Of a stretch of DNA of 58,866 nt, positions 42,801 to 51,035 are shown in pieces; within the stretch, counting starts at the first letter, position 1, and every line of letters begins with the position of its first letter. The DNA comes from Clostridia bacterium (lineage in GTDB: Bacteria > Bacillota > Clostridia > Christensenellales > Borkfalkiaceae), in the NCBI GenBank assembly GCA_017621735.1, contig JAGASM010000005.1, positions 1 to 58,866 of the forward strand, given 5' to 3'. Below the pieces are notes generated by a model, which was not told where the DNA came from, ran no database searches, and worked only from the letters and a program-made list of their open reading frames with translations. Made by a program: the position numbers and the translations under genes.

Positions 42801-45499
42801 AACTTGCGCGCGTTGCGGTACAAAAGCCGGACGATGAAGACGTGCTTAAATTTTTACAAACGGTTGTGGAAATTTATGACGCGATGGAGCGCATCCGCAC
42901 AAACACAACCCTTTCGCAGGCATTTTGCGATCGCGGCGGGAACATTTTGTTTAAGAAGCGCTCGGAGTTTTTATCCGATCTTTACGCCCTTCACCGCAAC
43001 TGCGCGAGCGTGTTTATGGACTACAATCCCGATGCGTTCAACGGAATGTGTATTCGCGCGGCATGCGGATATACACAACCCGTTTTGCAGGGCTATTGCG
43101 CCGCGGCGGAAAGTTTTATCGGCGCGCAAGAGCATTTTCTTTCCGTTACCAAGACGGAGCGGGAAAAAATTCGCGACGAGGATCTGTTTGAATATTACTC
43201 GACGCGCGCGGGCGCGCTGATCGATAATATCGACATGCTCGCCAACTGGTGTATGTACAAAAAGACGGTAGAAGAGTTGGGCAAAGCGGGGCTCACCTTT
43301 ATTTCCGTCGCGCTTGAAAGCGGAAAACTGCGCGGGGAAAACATTCTTGCGGGCTTTGAAAAGAACGTTTACCGCAATTTCCTTGAAATCAACATTCCCG
43401 CCGATCCTTATCTTTCGTCGATGACGGTCGGAACGCTCGAAGATACCATTGAAAAATTCCGTCTTGATTGGGAAGAATATTCCCGTTTGACGAGAGGGCG
43501 CATTCGCAACAAACTTATTTCTTCCCTTCCGCGTGCGGACGAAGAAGGCGCGCTCAGCGTCGAACTCTCCGCGTTTGCCCGTTTGAGCAAGAGCAATTTG
43601 CGTGGGGTGGGGATTCGCGGGTTGTTTGAAGAAATCCCCGCGCTTCTTTGCAAAGTCGCGCCGTGTATGCTCATGAGCCCGACGACGGTCGCGCAATATT
43701 TACAACCGACGGCGAACGCGTTCGATCTTGTCATTTTCGACGAAGCGTCGCAAATGAACACGGCGGAAGCGATCGGCTCGATTGCGCGGGCAAAGGCGGC
43801 AATCGTGGTGGGAGATCCCAAGCAACTTCCCCCGACGTCCTTCTTCCATAGCGCGTATATCGACGAGGAAAACCTCGAAAACGAAGATTTGGAAAGCGTG
43901 CTCGACGACTGTCTTGCGCTCGGCATGCCCGAACGGCATCTTTTGTGGCATTATCGCAGCAAGCACGAATCGCTCATCGCCTTTTCCAACGTCATGTATT
44001 ACGACAATAAACTTTGTACCTTCCCTTCCCCCGACGCGATGGAAAGCAAGGTGCGGTTTGTTCCCGTAGAAGGCACGTACGACAGGGGCTTTACCAAGCG
44101 CAACCGCAAAGAGGCGGAAGCGCTCGTAGAAGAGGTCGTAAGACGGCTGTCCGATCCCGTACTCTCCCGTTCGAGCATCGGTATCGTTACCTTCTCGGGG
44201 GCACAAATGGAGGATATCGACCGTCTTTTGACCAAGGAGATCGCCGCAAAGAAACTTGAAAGCGTCGCCTACGATCGGGAAGAACCGATTTTCGTTAAGA
44301 ATTTGGAAAACGTACAGGGGGACGAGCGGGACGTTATTCTCTTCTCCGTGTGCTACGGGCCCGATAAGACGGGGCGCGTATCTTTGAACTTCGGACCGCT
44401 CAATCAAGCGGGCGGTTGGCGTCGGCTCAACGTCGCCGTTTCCCGTGCGCGGGAAGAAATGGTCGTATTCTCTACGATGACCTCTTCTATGATCGATTTG
44501 TCCAAGACGTCCTCCAAGGGGGTTGCGGGGCTGAAAGCGTTCCTCGAATTTGCCGAACGCGGAAAAACGACGCTTGCCGTCAATTCCGCATTTGTAAAAG
44601 GGGGCGCGGGAATCGGAAAGTATATCGCCGCCGACCTTTCTGCCGTTGGATACGATTGCCGTTGCGACGTGGGCGTGTCCGACTTTAAGATTGACGTTGC
44701 CGTTGTCGATCCCAAAAACAAACACAAGTTTATTTTGGCAATTTTGTGCGACGGGAACGACAAGTTCTCCGTCAAAGACCGTAACGTTTTGCAAGTTCAA
44801 ACGCTCAAGCGCGGAAACTGGAACGTCATGCGGGTGTATAGCGTTAACTACTACAACAATCCCAAGCGGGAGATCAAGCGGATCAAAGATATGCTCGACA
44901 AGTTGACGGGCGCGGATAAAAAGGTGGGGGCATGGCTTTCCCGCGGGAAAAAACCGTACCGCTCCGTCAAAGAAACGGGCGTGGAGAGTTCTGCATTTAT
45001 CACTGCGGGAGAACACGACGGCGAAATTATGGCGCGGTTAAAGGGCATCGTTGCGGCGGAAGAGCCTATTTCGCGCGAGTTCTTAAAAAAGAGATGCCTT
45101 ACGACGTTCGGCATTTTGAAAAGCGGAACAAAGGTGGATTCCCGCCTCGATTCCCTCATCGACGCTTGTGCCTTTTCGCGTGAGCGCGTGATCGGCAGAG
45201 AGTATTTTTATAAGAATGAGCGCGCGCTTTCGACGGAAAAATTCCGCGTGGAAAACACGCCCGCCCTGCGCAAAACGGAAGAAGATTTTACCCCGTTTGA
45301 AATGATCGCGTTCGTCAAAGGGGCGCTAACCGACCGCGTTGCGTTATACCTCGACGAAATCATGGTGCTTGTGGGCAACGTGTTCCACGTATTGCGCCCC
45401 GGGGAAAAATTCCTTTCGTTCGTACGGGAATGCATTTTACTCGGCGAAGAAAAGGGGATTTTCGTCCGTTCCATTTCCGACCGAATCTCTCTTGCATAG
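39890..45499 (+). CDS. DUF4011-SF1 helicase-Vsr-like nuclease-DUF3320 protein (Hhe-type defence)
   Basis: A 1869-residue protein. From the sequence: an N-terminal beta-rich region; a DUF4011 start near residue 370 (WERRLLDLTTKNALLHF); Walker A GPPGTGKSQT at about 665; Walker B IFDEASQM near 1284; helicase motifs VVGDPKQLPPTSFF, VQGDERDVI and LNVAVSRARE; a Vsr/MTES_1575-like domain near 1580-1650 (YDCRCDVGVSDFKIDVAV); and a DUF3320 domain from about 1714. This order matches single-gene DUF4011-helicase-Vsr phage-defence proteins (Hhe). The usual GIECDG in the nuclease reads AILCDG, so cleavage activity is uncertain. The ATG at 39890 follows GGAGG closely. It lies among housekeeping genes with no integrase or partner gene. 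Confidence 0.85.
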   Translation: MASNKIKNILKETLTVTAEFPSFVGYADYFLQTPVSVHVHNGYSEAVSVTVKIESADGVVVPFEEKVEVPFESAVQLKPSALFSPLYFAENDELRPCEITVTASVDGAEICRETASVVALPFDWWTGTVGNAERLTAFIRPRLADCMQILNDVAAQLKKWKIDPDFYGYTGANKNVVRQTVAATFASIKKFSLQKTVETDLTAPLQAGATALLKERRASALQLALFSAACLEAARLHPVLAVGQRGIAVGAWLYDSCFLETVTDDCELIEKYVSDGINNLSFFDVEDLFASQNCSFTISEGHFKKNLEGGRYEYFVDVRRCRIGDVASLPVRGRGLHGYELVKEADLSDERAPAPLPVFKKLQLEGKQPKNKQWERRLLDLTTKNALLHFTGKNALHFQTTDGDRLYAALTEKGELRLRASGEGGETFGAGDGLTDGKRELLILEQNRGIARVYSDGKTLSESAARLIRKNREADEETGAKILYLAFSFLRYTEKTSGTPKYAPLVLAPVGIKRAKGNEDFSVTATEGEYFVNTTLLEYLKQEFNIDVRGLGGDVSSLKLSEIAAMVRAETSNMKGWDVLSDVYLSAFSFQRYLMWNDMRKHIGEFKKNALVSALLNNRAERIATECAEEDDGLPTETLTPLPADSSQYAAISLSRTGAGFVLHGPPGTGKSQTITNIIANALNDGKRVLFVAEKKAALDVVKKRLDGIGIGEFCLELHSNKAGKSDVLKRLEDTLSLTCEDEEGGYFERAEGIVALRDHLKAPMLALHKKRRLGISVYQAILYYLKNKNAPDILDIESSFYDSLTEKRLEECKQMILSAAAAAKECGGVSNSPFENVNLTEYSQEVRDTVYCACEVVLTEIRHLKAYLALLLEFYRQKVSTLTQKKLLLLSSIAKSLSEGKYNKYFAKENEQEFFLFFNANRRLDDCLRYYYQHFKTLVDPGKDLSALKAFCEKGGDYRLDKAAYSTYKKLARVAVQKPDDEDVLKFLQTVVEIYDAMERIRTNTTLSQAFCDRGGNILFKKRSEFLSDLYALHRNCASVFMDYNPDAFNGMCIRAACGYTQPVLQGYCAAAESFIGAQEHFLSVTKTEREKIRDEDLFEYYSTRAGALIDNIDMLANWCMYKKTVEELGKAGLTFISVALESGKLRGENILAGFEKNVYRNFLEINIPADPYLSSMTVGTLEDTIEKFRLDWEEYSRLTRGRIRNKLISSLPRADEEGALSVELSAFARLSKSNLRGVGIRGLFEEIPALLCKVAPCMLMSPTTVAQYLQPTANAFDLVIFDEASQMNTAEAIGSIARAKAAIVVGDPKQLPPTSFFHSAYIDEENLENEDLESVLDDCLALGMPERHLLWHYRSKHESLIAFSNVMYYDNKLCTFPSPDAMESKVRFVPVEGTYDRGFTKRNRKEAEALVEEVVRRLSDPVLSRSSIGIVTFSGAQMEDIDRLLTKEIAAKKLESVAYDREEPIFVKNLENVQGDERDVILFSVCYGPDKTGRVSLNFGPLNQAGGWRRLNVAVSRAREEMVVFSTMTSSMIDLSKTSSKGVAGLKAFLEFAERGKTTLAVNSAFVKGGAGIGKYIAADLSAVGYDCRCDVGVSDFKIDVAVVDPKNKHKFILAILCDGNDKFSVKDRNVLQVQTLKRGNWNVMRVYSVNYYNNPKREIKRIKDMLDKLTGADKKVGAWLSRGKKPYRSVKETGVESSAFITAGEHDGEIMARLKGIVAAEEPISREFLKKRCLTTFGILKSGTKVDSRLDSLIDACAFSRERVIGREYFYKNERALSTEKFRVENTPALRKTEEDFTPFEMIAFVKGALTDRVALYLDEIMVLVGNVFHVLRPGEKFLSFVRECILLGEEKGIFVRSISDRISLA

Positions 45500-45509
45500 A
45501 AACAACCCT

Positions 45510-45537
45510 CTCCCGCCCTGCTGTTGCAAGGCGGGAG
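45510..45537 (+). terminator. Hairpin after the helicase gene
   Basis: CTCCCGCC (45510-45517) pairs with GGCGGGAG (45530-45537) over a 12-nt loop. No T run follows, so termination would be weak; comEC may be partly co-transcribed. Confidence 0.45.
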
Positions 45538-45562
45538 AACCATCAAGTAAAAAGGGAAAAGC

Positions 45563-47518
45563 ATGAAGAAGATAACACAAAGGCTAAATTTCCGTCCCGC
45601 ATTGTTTGCGGCGATGGGAGTGGTTATGGGCGTCGTCATATATTTCCATTGCCGTTTTCGTGCGTTCGTCGTAACGGACGTACTGTTTTTGCTCGTATTC
45701 TTGCCCTTGTTTTACCGCCGTCCGATCGCCTTTTGGCGCGTTGCGGCGGCTCTTTTTCTTTTTGTGTGTTCTTGCGGTCTGGGCGCGCTTTCCGTACACG
45801 TAAAAACGCAGTCTTATTTGGATCGTGCGGAAGAAGGCTCGTACACGGTGGTAGGAACGGTCGTTTCCGCCGCCTATGGCGTATACACGTCCGAATTCAC
45901 ATTCTCCTCTCTTACGTTCGACGGAAAGGAAGTGAAAGGAAAACTTTCCGCCGACCTTTGGAGCGATCAAATTCGCGTGGGAGATATTTTGGAGTTGCGC
46001 GGAGAGGTGAGCCTTCCCCATTTGCCCGCCTCGACAAAAACGGACGGGAGTTACGAGTTTGTCAACGACGTGCGCTATTTGCTCTCGGCGGAAGAATATG
46101 CAATCGTAGGAAAGTCGTCGAACCCCTTTTATTTGCTCAATGCAAAACTGTTTTCTCTCTTGCACGACGGAATGGAGGTGGACGAGGCGAGCGTTGCGTA
46201 CGCGCTTTTGACGGGCAACGGCAGGAATATAGACGCGGGGCTTTCCGACGCAACGCGAAGGGGAGGAATCGCGCATATCTTTGCCGTTTCGGGACTTCAT
46301 ATCGGCATTTTATTTTCCGCCGTTTATGCGTTGGCGGGAAAACTGAAAAAATTCCGTTTGATCCCCGCGCTGTTACTTGCAACGGGGTATTGCGCTCTTT
46401 GCTCGTTTACCGTATCTTCCGTTCGCGCGCTCATCATGTGCGCCGTGGGCGGAGGAATCCGCACGTTCGGCATGAAATACGACTTTCCGGAAGGCATCGG
46501 ACTTGCCGCGTTTTCCGTTTTGCTATTCTTTCCTGCCGAGTGGCTATCCGTCGGATTCCGTCTTTCCTTCGGTGCGGTCGCAGGGCTTGCGCTATTTTCA
46601 GGTAGCATTCAACGGGCGCTCAAAAAACTTCCCTCCTTTTTGGCGGCTTATCTTGCGGCAAGCGTTTCGGTACAACTGTTTACCTTTCCGACGCTCATCG
46701 AAAGTTTCGGTTACTGGTCCGTTTGGGGAATGCTGCTCAATTTCTTTCTCATTCCGATATTGCCCGTTTTATTTTTGGGGCTGTTCTTGTGCGTAGTTCT
46801 TGCGCTCATTCTTCCGTTTACGGCAACCTTTGTGCTATCCATGGCGAGCGGAATGTTTTCCGCCCTCATTCTTTTGTTCGGTGCGGCGGACTTCTCTCTC
46901 GTTCTAACGGGATTTTCTCTTGGCGCAGGAGCGATCGCTTGGTACGTAGCGTGTTTGTTTTTGTCCGAACGCGTGCGCATGGCTCCCGTTGCGCGGGCGA
47001 TTGTCGCGGGGATCTCGGTGATCATCGTATCGGCATGTATCGTACTCCGTAACGCCGTATTCGTCGGGTGTAAAATCATCGGGACGGAAAACGCGGTGTT
47101 CGTTCAAACAAACGAAACCCGTGTCCTTATCATCGACGAGGATCTCTCACTGTACGGCTGCGAAAAATTTCTTTCTCACACGTACGGCGGGCGGTTGGAC
47201 GCCGTCGTCGTGCTTTCCGATACGCTTATGCCAAACGTGAATACCGCCGCCTTTTTGGATACCGACCTTATTTACGTGTTCGCGCTCCAAGAGGAAACGG
47301 GACTTCGGAAAACACCCGTATTTCCCGCCGTTGCATTCGACGTCGGGGACGTGCATTGTCGGTTTACGGGGAGTTCTTCTCTTTCCGTGAGCACGGAAGA
47401 CGGGACGTTTTTTATCGATTTTGAAGAAAGTAGTCGATTTGAAGGCGAATTGTTGTTCGGGAACGATTGCGACGGCTTGATTTTTTATCTCCGTCATGGT
47501 ATAATCAAACAAATATAA
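45563..47518 (+). CDS. comEC: ComEC/Rec2 family DNA-uptake channel, degenerate C-terminus
   Basis: A 651-residue membrane protein. An N-terminal pair of helices and an OB-like extracellular domain (about 60-200) precede the competence domain with GGIAHIFAVSGLHIGI near residue 235 and about eight helices up to 485. The last ~150 residues occupy the place of the metallo-beta-lactamase domain but lack its H-x-H-x-D-H metal motif. It would move single-stranded DNA into the cytoplasm; related ComEC-like proteins without a nuclease site are known. Start follows AAAAGGGAAAAG. No comEA is seen nearby. Confidence 0.88.
   Translation: MKKITQRLNFRPALFAAMGVVMGVVIYFHCRFRAFVVTDVLFLLVFLPLFYRRPIAFWRVAAALFLFVCSCGLGALSVHVKTQSYLDRAEEGSYTVVGTVVSAAYGVYTSEFTFSSLTFDGKEVKGKLSADLWSDQIRVGDILELRGEVSLPHLPASTKTDGSYEFVNDVRYLLSAEEYAIVGKSSNPFYLLNAKLFSLLHDGMEVDEASVAYALLTGNGRNIDAGLSDATRRGGIAHIFAVSGLHIGILFSAVYALAGKLKKFRLIPALLLATGYCALCSFTVSSVRALIMCAVGGGIRTFGMKYDFPEGIGLAAFSVLLFFPAEWLSVGFRLSFGAVAGLALFSGSIQRALKKLPSFLAAYLAASVSVQLFTFPTLIESFGYWSVWGMLLNFFLIPILPVLFLGLFLCVVLALILPFTATFVLSMASGMFSALILLFGAADFSLVLTGFSLGAGAIAWYVACLFLSERVRMAPVARAIVAGISVIIVSACIVLRNAVFVGCKIIGTENAVFVQTNETRVLIIDEDLSLYGCEKFLSHTYGGRLDAVVVLSDTLMPNVNTAAFLDTDLIYVFALQEETGLRKTPVFPAVAFDVGDVHCRFTGSSSLSVSTEDGTFFIDFEESSRFEGELLFGNDCDGLIFYLRHGIIKQI
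47477..47505 (+). promoter_or_regulatory. Promoter at the comEC end for holA
   Basis: TTGATT (47477-47482), 17 bp, TATAAT (47500-47505), within the last comEC codons. The resulting leader is about 25 nt with only TAAAG as ribosome site. Confidence 0.65.
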
Positions 47519-47536
47519 TTTGTTTGTTTGTAAAGT

Positions 47537-48517
47537 ATGAAGTTTATCGATTTTTCCAAAAGCATCAAAGAGGAGATTTTTCCCATATATCTTGCCGAGG
47601 GAGCGGAGGCGTATTTTCGCGATCGCGTCGTAGAACTTTTGCGCGAAAAATGCGTTCAGCAACCGATGCTCAACGACGTGCGCGTAGAGGGGGAAACGCT
47701 CAAAGGGGAACGGCTCGTTTCCTTTTGCGACGAACTTTCCGTACTTCCCTTTTTAAGCGAAAAACGGCTTGTTCGCGTTTACGAGTTTTATCCGACGGAA
47801 AAGGAATACGAAACGTATTTGAAAAAGTATTTTGAAAGTCCTTGTCCAAGTACCGTCCTGTTGATCGTCAATAGCGGAAAAAAGGCAAACGCTTGCGATT
47901 TGCGCAAAAAGAGGGGGGTTACTCTCGTTGATTGCGCGAAGGAGAGCGAGGACGTACTTTCCCGTTGGGTAATCGGAACGGCGCGAAGAGCGGGGCTTTC
48001 CGCTGATACGGACGCCGTACAAACGATGGTGCGCTATTGCAATTACGATACCGCCCGCATGAAGACGGAGTTGGAAAAACTTGCCCTCTTGCTCGGCGAA
48101 GGCGGGCGCATCACCCGTGCCGTCGTGGACGAATATATTAACAAGGACGTCGATTATAAAATTTACGAACTCACGCAAGCGGCGTCCAGAAAGTCGTTTT
48201 CCGTATTCTCGTCTATTTTGACCGACCTATTGCAAAAAGGGTACGACGAACACGCGGTGCTCGCTTCTCTCACGTCGCACTATCGCACGCTATACGACGT
48301 TACCGCGGCAGTTGGGAGCGACGCAACCGTCGCGCAAGCGCTCGGCATTAAACCGTACGCCGTACAAAAAAACCGCGAAATTGCTTCGCGGCTCGGAAAG
48401 GAACGGGTGGCGGAATATTATTTGGCGTTGTATCAACTCTCGTGCGGGGCAAAGAGCGGACTTTACACCAAAGAGGGCGCGCTTACGTCGGCAATCGCGA
48501 AAATCTTTTTCTCGTAA
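47537..48517 (+). CDS. holA: DNA polymerase III subunit delta
   Basis: A 326-residue clamp-loader subunit that opens the beta sliding clamp. Family features are the N-terminal IYLAEGAEAYFRDR, the clamp-loader arginine region, the ELEKLALL segment near residue 180, and the C-terminal collar helices ending QLSCGAKSGLYTKEGALTSAI. Usual length. rpsT, which often lies next to holA, is absent; a tandem repeat follows instead. Confidence 0.92.
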   Translation: MKFIDFSKSIKEEIFPIYLAEGAEAYFRDRVVELLREKCVQQPMLNDVRVEGETLKGERLVSFCDELSVLPFLSEKRLVRVYEFYPTEKEYETYLKKYFESPCPSTVLLIVNSGKKANACDLRKKRGVTLVDCAKESEDVLSRWVIGTARRAGLSADTDAVQTMVRYCNYDTARMKTELEKLALLLGEGGRITRAVVDEYINKDVDYKIYELTQAASRKSFSVFSSILTDLLQKGYDEHAVLASLTSHYRTLYDVTAAVGSDATVAQALGIKPYAVQKNREIASRLGKERVAEYYLALYQLSCGAKSGLYTKEGALTSAIAKIFFS

Positions 48518-48550
48518 GAAAGGGGGCGGTACCGCTTGTACTCATACCGC

Positions 48551-48745
48551 GGGTGCGCAAAAGAAACTATGCGCAAGGCGACGAAAACACGGTTGCGCTT
48601 TGGAAAACCGCGGGGCGCACGGAAACAACGGTTTGCTTGTAAAACCGAGGTGCACAAAAGAAACTATGCGCAAGGCGACGAAAACACAGCTGCGCTTTGG
48701 AAAACCGCGGGGCGTACGGAAACAACGGTTTGCTTGCAAAACCGC
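48551..48745. repeat. Two tandem copies of a 97-bp unit after holA
   Basis: The unit ggtgcgcaaaagaaactatg recurs 97 bp later as ggtgcacaaaagaaactatg. Identity stays high through cgcaaggcgacgaaaacac, gcgctttggaaaaccgcggg and ggaaacaacggtttgcttg. Each ends in an aaaaccg hairpin-prone segment. Apparent ORFs through it are repeat products with no ribosome site. Confidence 0.92.
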
Positions 48746-48879
48746 TGGTGCACGGCGGTTACGATGAAAAATAAAAAGAGCGAAGGCGGTTAACTTCGTT
48801 TCAAAAACAAAAGGGGTTAAATTTTTCACCGTTCGGGGAGAAAAAGTTGATTCAAAGCACGCAAAATAAGAAAAAACAC
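48746..48879. other. Spacer with no recognised feature
   Basis: Between the 97-bp repeats and the cdaA promoter. It is A-rich, with no gene, tRNA or terminator that I can support. Confidence 0.45.
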
Positions 48880-48909
48880 TTTACTTTTTCCCTTTTCAAA
48901 AGGTATAAT
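48880..48909 (+). promoter_or_regulatory. cdaA promoter
   Basis: TTTACT (48880-48885), 18 bp, TATAAT (48904-48909), followed by a GGAGG site (48924-48928) before the ATG at 48935. Confidence 0.72.
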
Positions 48910-48934
48910 AGTGGAAATATAACGGAGGAATGAT

Positions 48935-49765
48935 ATGCGTACGTTGGTTGAGATCGGAGAGGCGATTAAAAACGTATTTTTGCAGTTTGAATGGACGTTC
49001 GTGTTGGAGGTAATACTCTTTTATTTGCTCGTCTATCTTGTATGCAAAACGCTGCACGAAAACAACGCGAAAAAACTTATCGCGCTTTATCTCGGCATTA
49101 TTTTGGCGGTTGGCGTTTGCGCGCTCTTTTCCGCATCGCCGTACGCGGGGCTTTATTACTTGGTCGTCGTGTTATTGACGTCCGCAGTATTCCTTCTCCT
49201 GTTTAGCATGGAAATTAAGCGCTCGGTATGGAATATCTCCCGTACGCCGCAGGCAAGCGCGGAAAAACACGTGCCCAAAACGCAAATGAGCATGCGCGCG
49301 GAAGAATGTATTACGGGAATCGTAAAAGCGGTGCAAAACCTTTCTAAAAACGAGGTGGGGGCGTTGATCGTCCTTTCAAACGGGAATTTACCCAAAGAGA
49401 TCGTAGAAAGCGGGGTTGCGCTCGATTCGAATATTTCTTCCCAACTGATCGAAGGGGTGTTTATTCCCAAGGCGCCCTTGCACGACGGCGCGATGATCAT
49501 CTACGGCGATAAAATTCAAGCGGCGGGGTGCTTCCTTCCTTTAACGCAAAAGGAAACGCCCAAAGAGTTCGGCACCCGTCATCGCGCGGGAATCGGCATT
49601 ACGGAGGCGGCGGACGTTACCACGATCATCGTTTCCGAAGAAACGGGAATCGTTTCGTACGTCAAACGGGGCGTTATTACCCGTTACGTCGATTCGGACG
49701 GATTGAGAAAACTTCTGCGCGACTATTATTGGAAAGAATTCCCTACGGGAGGTAAAAAGGCATGA
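48935..49765 (+). CDS. cdaA: Diadenylate cyclase CdaA
   Basis: A 276-residue membrane enzyme making cyclic di-AMP from two ATP. Three hydrophobic helices lie in about residues 20-95; the DAC domain has the catalytic LHDGAMII and the RHRAGIGI motif. Cyclic di-AMP controls potassium balance and envelope stress in Bacillota. The usual downstream regulator gene cdaR (ybbR) is not intact; only a 36-codon gene follows, with ATGA overlap at its start. glmM is not adjacent in the window. Confidence 0.95.
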   Translation: MRTLVEIGEAIKNVFLQFEWTFVLEVILFYLLVYLVCKTLHENNAKKLIALYLGIILAVGVCALFSASPYAGLYYLVVVLLTSAVFLLLFSMEIKRSVWNISRTPQASAEKHVPKTQMSMRAEECITGIVKAVQNLSKNEVGALIVLSNGNLPKEIVESGVALDSNISSQLIEGVFIPKAPLHDGAMIIYGDKIQAAGCFLPLTQKETPKEFGTRHRAGIGITEAADVTTIIVSEETGIVSYVKRGVITRYVDSDGLRKLLRDYYWKEFPTGGKKA

Positions 49766-49872
49766 AAGCGTTCGAGTGGTTGAAAAAAGCGTTCACGCAG
49801 CGCATTCTCTTAAAACTCCTCGTTTTGGTTGTGGCGGTCGCTATGACGGTCGTATTTAAGAGTATCGTATGA
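49762..49872 (+). CDS. 36-residue single-helix membrane peptide in the cdaR position
   Basis: The peptide starts MKAFEWLKKAFTQRIL and contains one hydrophobic helix (LLVLVVAVAMTVVF), ending at Val36. Its ATG overlaps the cdaA stop (ATGA) and its stop overlaps the DUF1015 start (ATGA), so it is likely translated by coupling; GGGAGG lies upstream at 49748-49753. The basic-amphipathic plus single-helix layout resembles the N-terminus of CdaR/YbbR, but none of the YbbR repeats follow. It could be a remnant or a minimal membrane partner of CdaA. Confidence 0.6.
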   Translation: MKAFEWLKKAFTQRILLKLLVLVVAVAMTVVFKSIV

Positions 49873-51035
49873 AAAGTTGCATTCGCATTCCGCGCATTTT
49901 AATTCCGGCACGCCCCGAACGGCATTGGTCGGTCGTTGCGTGCGATCAGTTTACGTCCGACCGCGCATATTGGGAGCGGGTAAAGCGGGAAGTGGGCGCG
50001 CGCCCTTCTACCATGCACTTTATTCTTCCCGAGGCGTATCTTGGCGAAGAGGACGAGGAGCGCATTCGGGAAATCCACGTCAATATGCACCTTGCCATGA
50101 CGGACGAATGGATGGTCAAGTTGGACAGGGGGCTTGTATTGACCGAGCGTTCCACCTCTACGGGTATCCGTCGGGGGATTCTCGCTTGCATTGATTTGGA
50201 AGAATATACGTTTGAAAAGGGTGTCGTTTCTACCATTCGCTCGTCGGAAGAGGTGGTCAAAGAACGGCTTCCCGCCCGTGTTGCACTCCGTAGAGGCGCG
50301 CTTTTGGAATTTCCACACGCGATCCTCTTTTACAAGGACAAAAAAGACGCGTTGATGCGTTGGATTTTATCGGAAGAAATGGAGTGTCTGTACGATTACG
50401 ACCTTCTCGAAGGGGGCGGTCGCTTGAAAGGGTACTTTATTCCCGAAGAGGGCGCCGTTTCCGTCGTGCGCGATTTGTATTCCCGCGGGACGCCCTGTTT
50501 TGCGGTTGCGGACGGGAATCATTCGGTGGCGGCGGCAAAAGCGTACTGGGAAGAGGTAAAAAGCGGGCTTTCCGAACGGGAGCAAAAGTCGCATCCCGCA
50601 CGGTTTATGCTCGTGGAATTTGTCAACATTTACGATTCTTCCGTGTGTTTTTATCCTATACACCGCCTCGTGAAAGAGGTGGACGCAGAAGCGTTTATTT
50701 CCTACTTTTGCAAACACGTCAAGTGTAAGCGGGAGGGGAACGTCCTTATTCCCGCGCTTGCAGGCGGTGCGCCCGCCGTTTCCAAGACGGACGAACTCAT
50801 TGAAGAATACCTTCGCGCCAACACGGGGAAGGTAGATTATATTCACGGCGATGAAGAACTTTTTTCTTTTGCCAAAGAGGAAAACAGCGTAGGGATTATG
50901 CTTGCGCCGATGGAAAAAGAAGATTTCTTCGCACAATTAAAAAAGGGCAATAATCTCCCGAAAAAGACTTTCTCGCTCGGCGAAGGAAGAGAAAAGAGGT
51001 ACTACACGGAGGGTAGAGAGATTCGTTATGATTAA
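49869..51035 (+). CDS. DUF1015 family protein
   Basis: A 388-residue cytoplasmic protein of the DUF1015 family. Features visible are the opening IPRILIPARPERHWSVVACDQFTSD, YFIPE, and ADGNHSVAAAKAYWEEVK, with MLVEFVNIYD and PIHRLV typical of the family. The biochemical role is unknown. Related genes often lie near serine-synthesis genes in Clostridia, but that link is not seen here. The ATG overlaps the preceding stop, and its end overlaps lysC by 8 nt. Confidence 0.82.
   Translation: MKSCIRIPRILIPARPERHWSVVACDQFTSDRAYWERVKREVGARPSTMHFILPEAYLGEEDEERIREIHVNMHLAMTDEWMVKLDRGLVLTERSTSTGIRRGILACIDLEEYTFEKGVVSTIRSSEEVVKERLPARVALRRGALLEFPHAILFYKDKKDALMRWILSEEMECLYDYDLLEGGGRLKGYFIPEEGAVSVVRDLYSRGTPCFAVADGNHSVAAAKAYWEEVKSGLSEREQKSHPARFMLVEFVNIYDSSVCFYPIHRLVKEVDAEAFISYFCKHVKCKREGNVLIPALAGGAPAVSKTDELIEEYLRANTGKVDYIHGDEELFSFAKEENSVGIMLAPMEKEDFFAQLKKGNNLPKKTFSLGEGREKRYYTEGREIRYD

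Noticed and set aside
39890..45499. Mobile island around the defence-like gene
   Set aside because: No integrase, transposase, tRNA attachment site or clear composition change is seen on either side; neighbours are core genes.
48312..48767. Genes in the 97-bp repeats after holA
   Set aside because: Frames on both strands are open because of repeat composition; none has a ribosome site, and one overlaps holA in another frame.
49762..51035. Frameshifted full-length cdaR between cdaA and the next gene
   Set aside because: The DUF1015 gene begins at the stop of the 36-codon gene, leaving no room for YbbR repeats in any frame.
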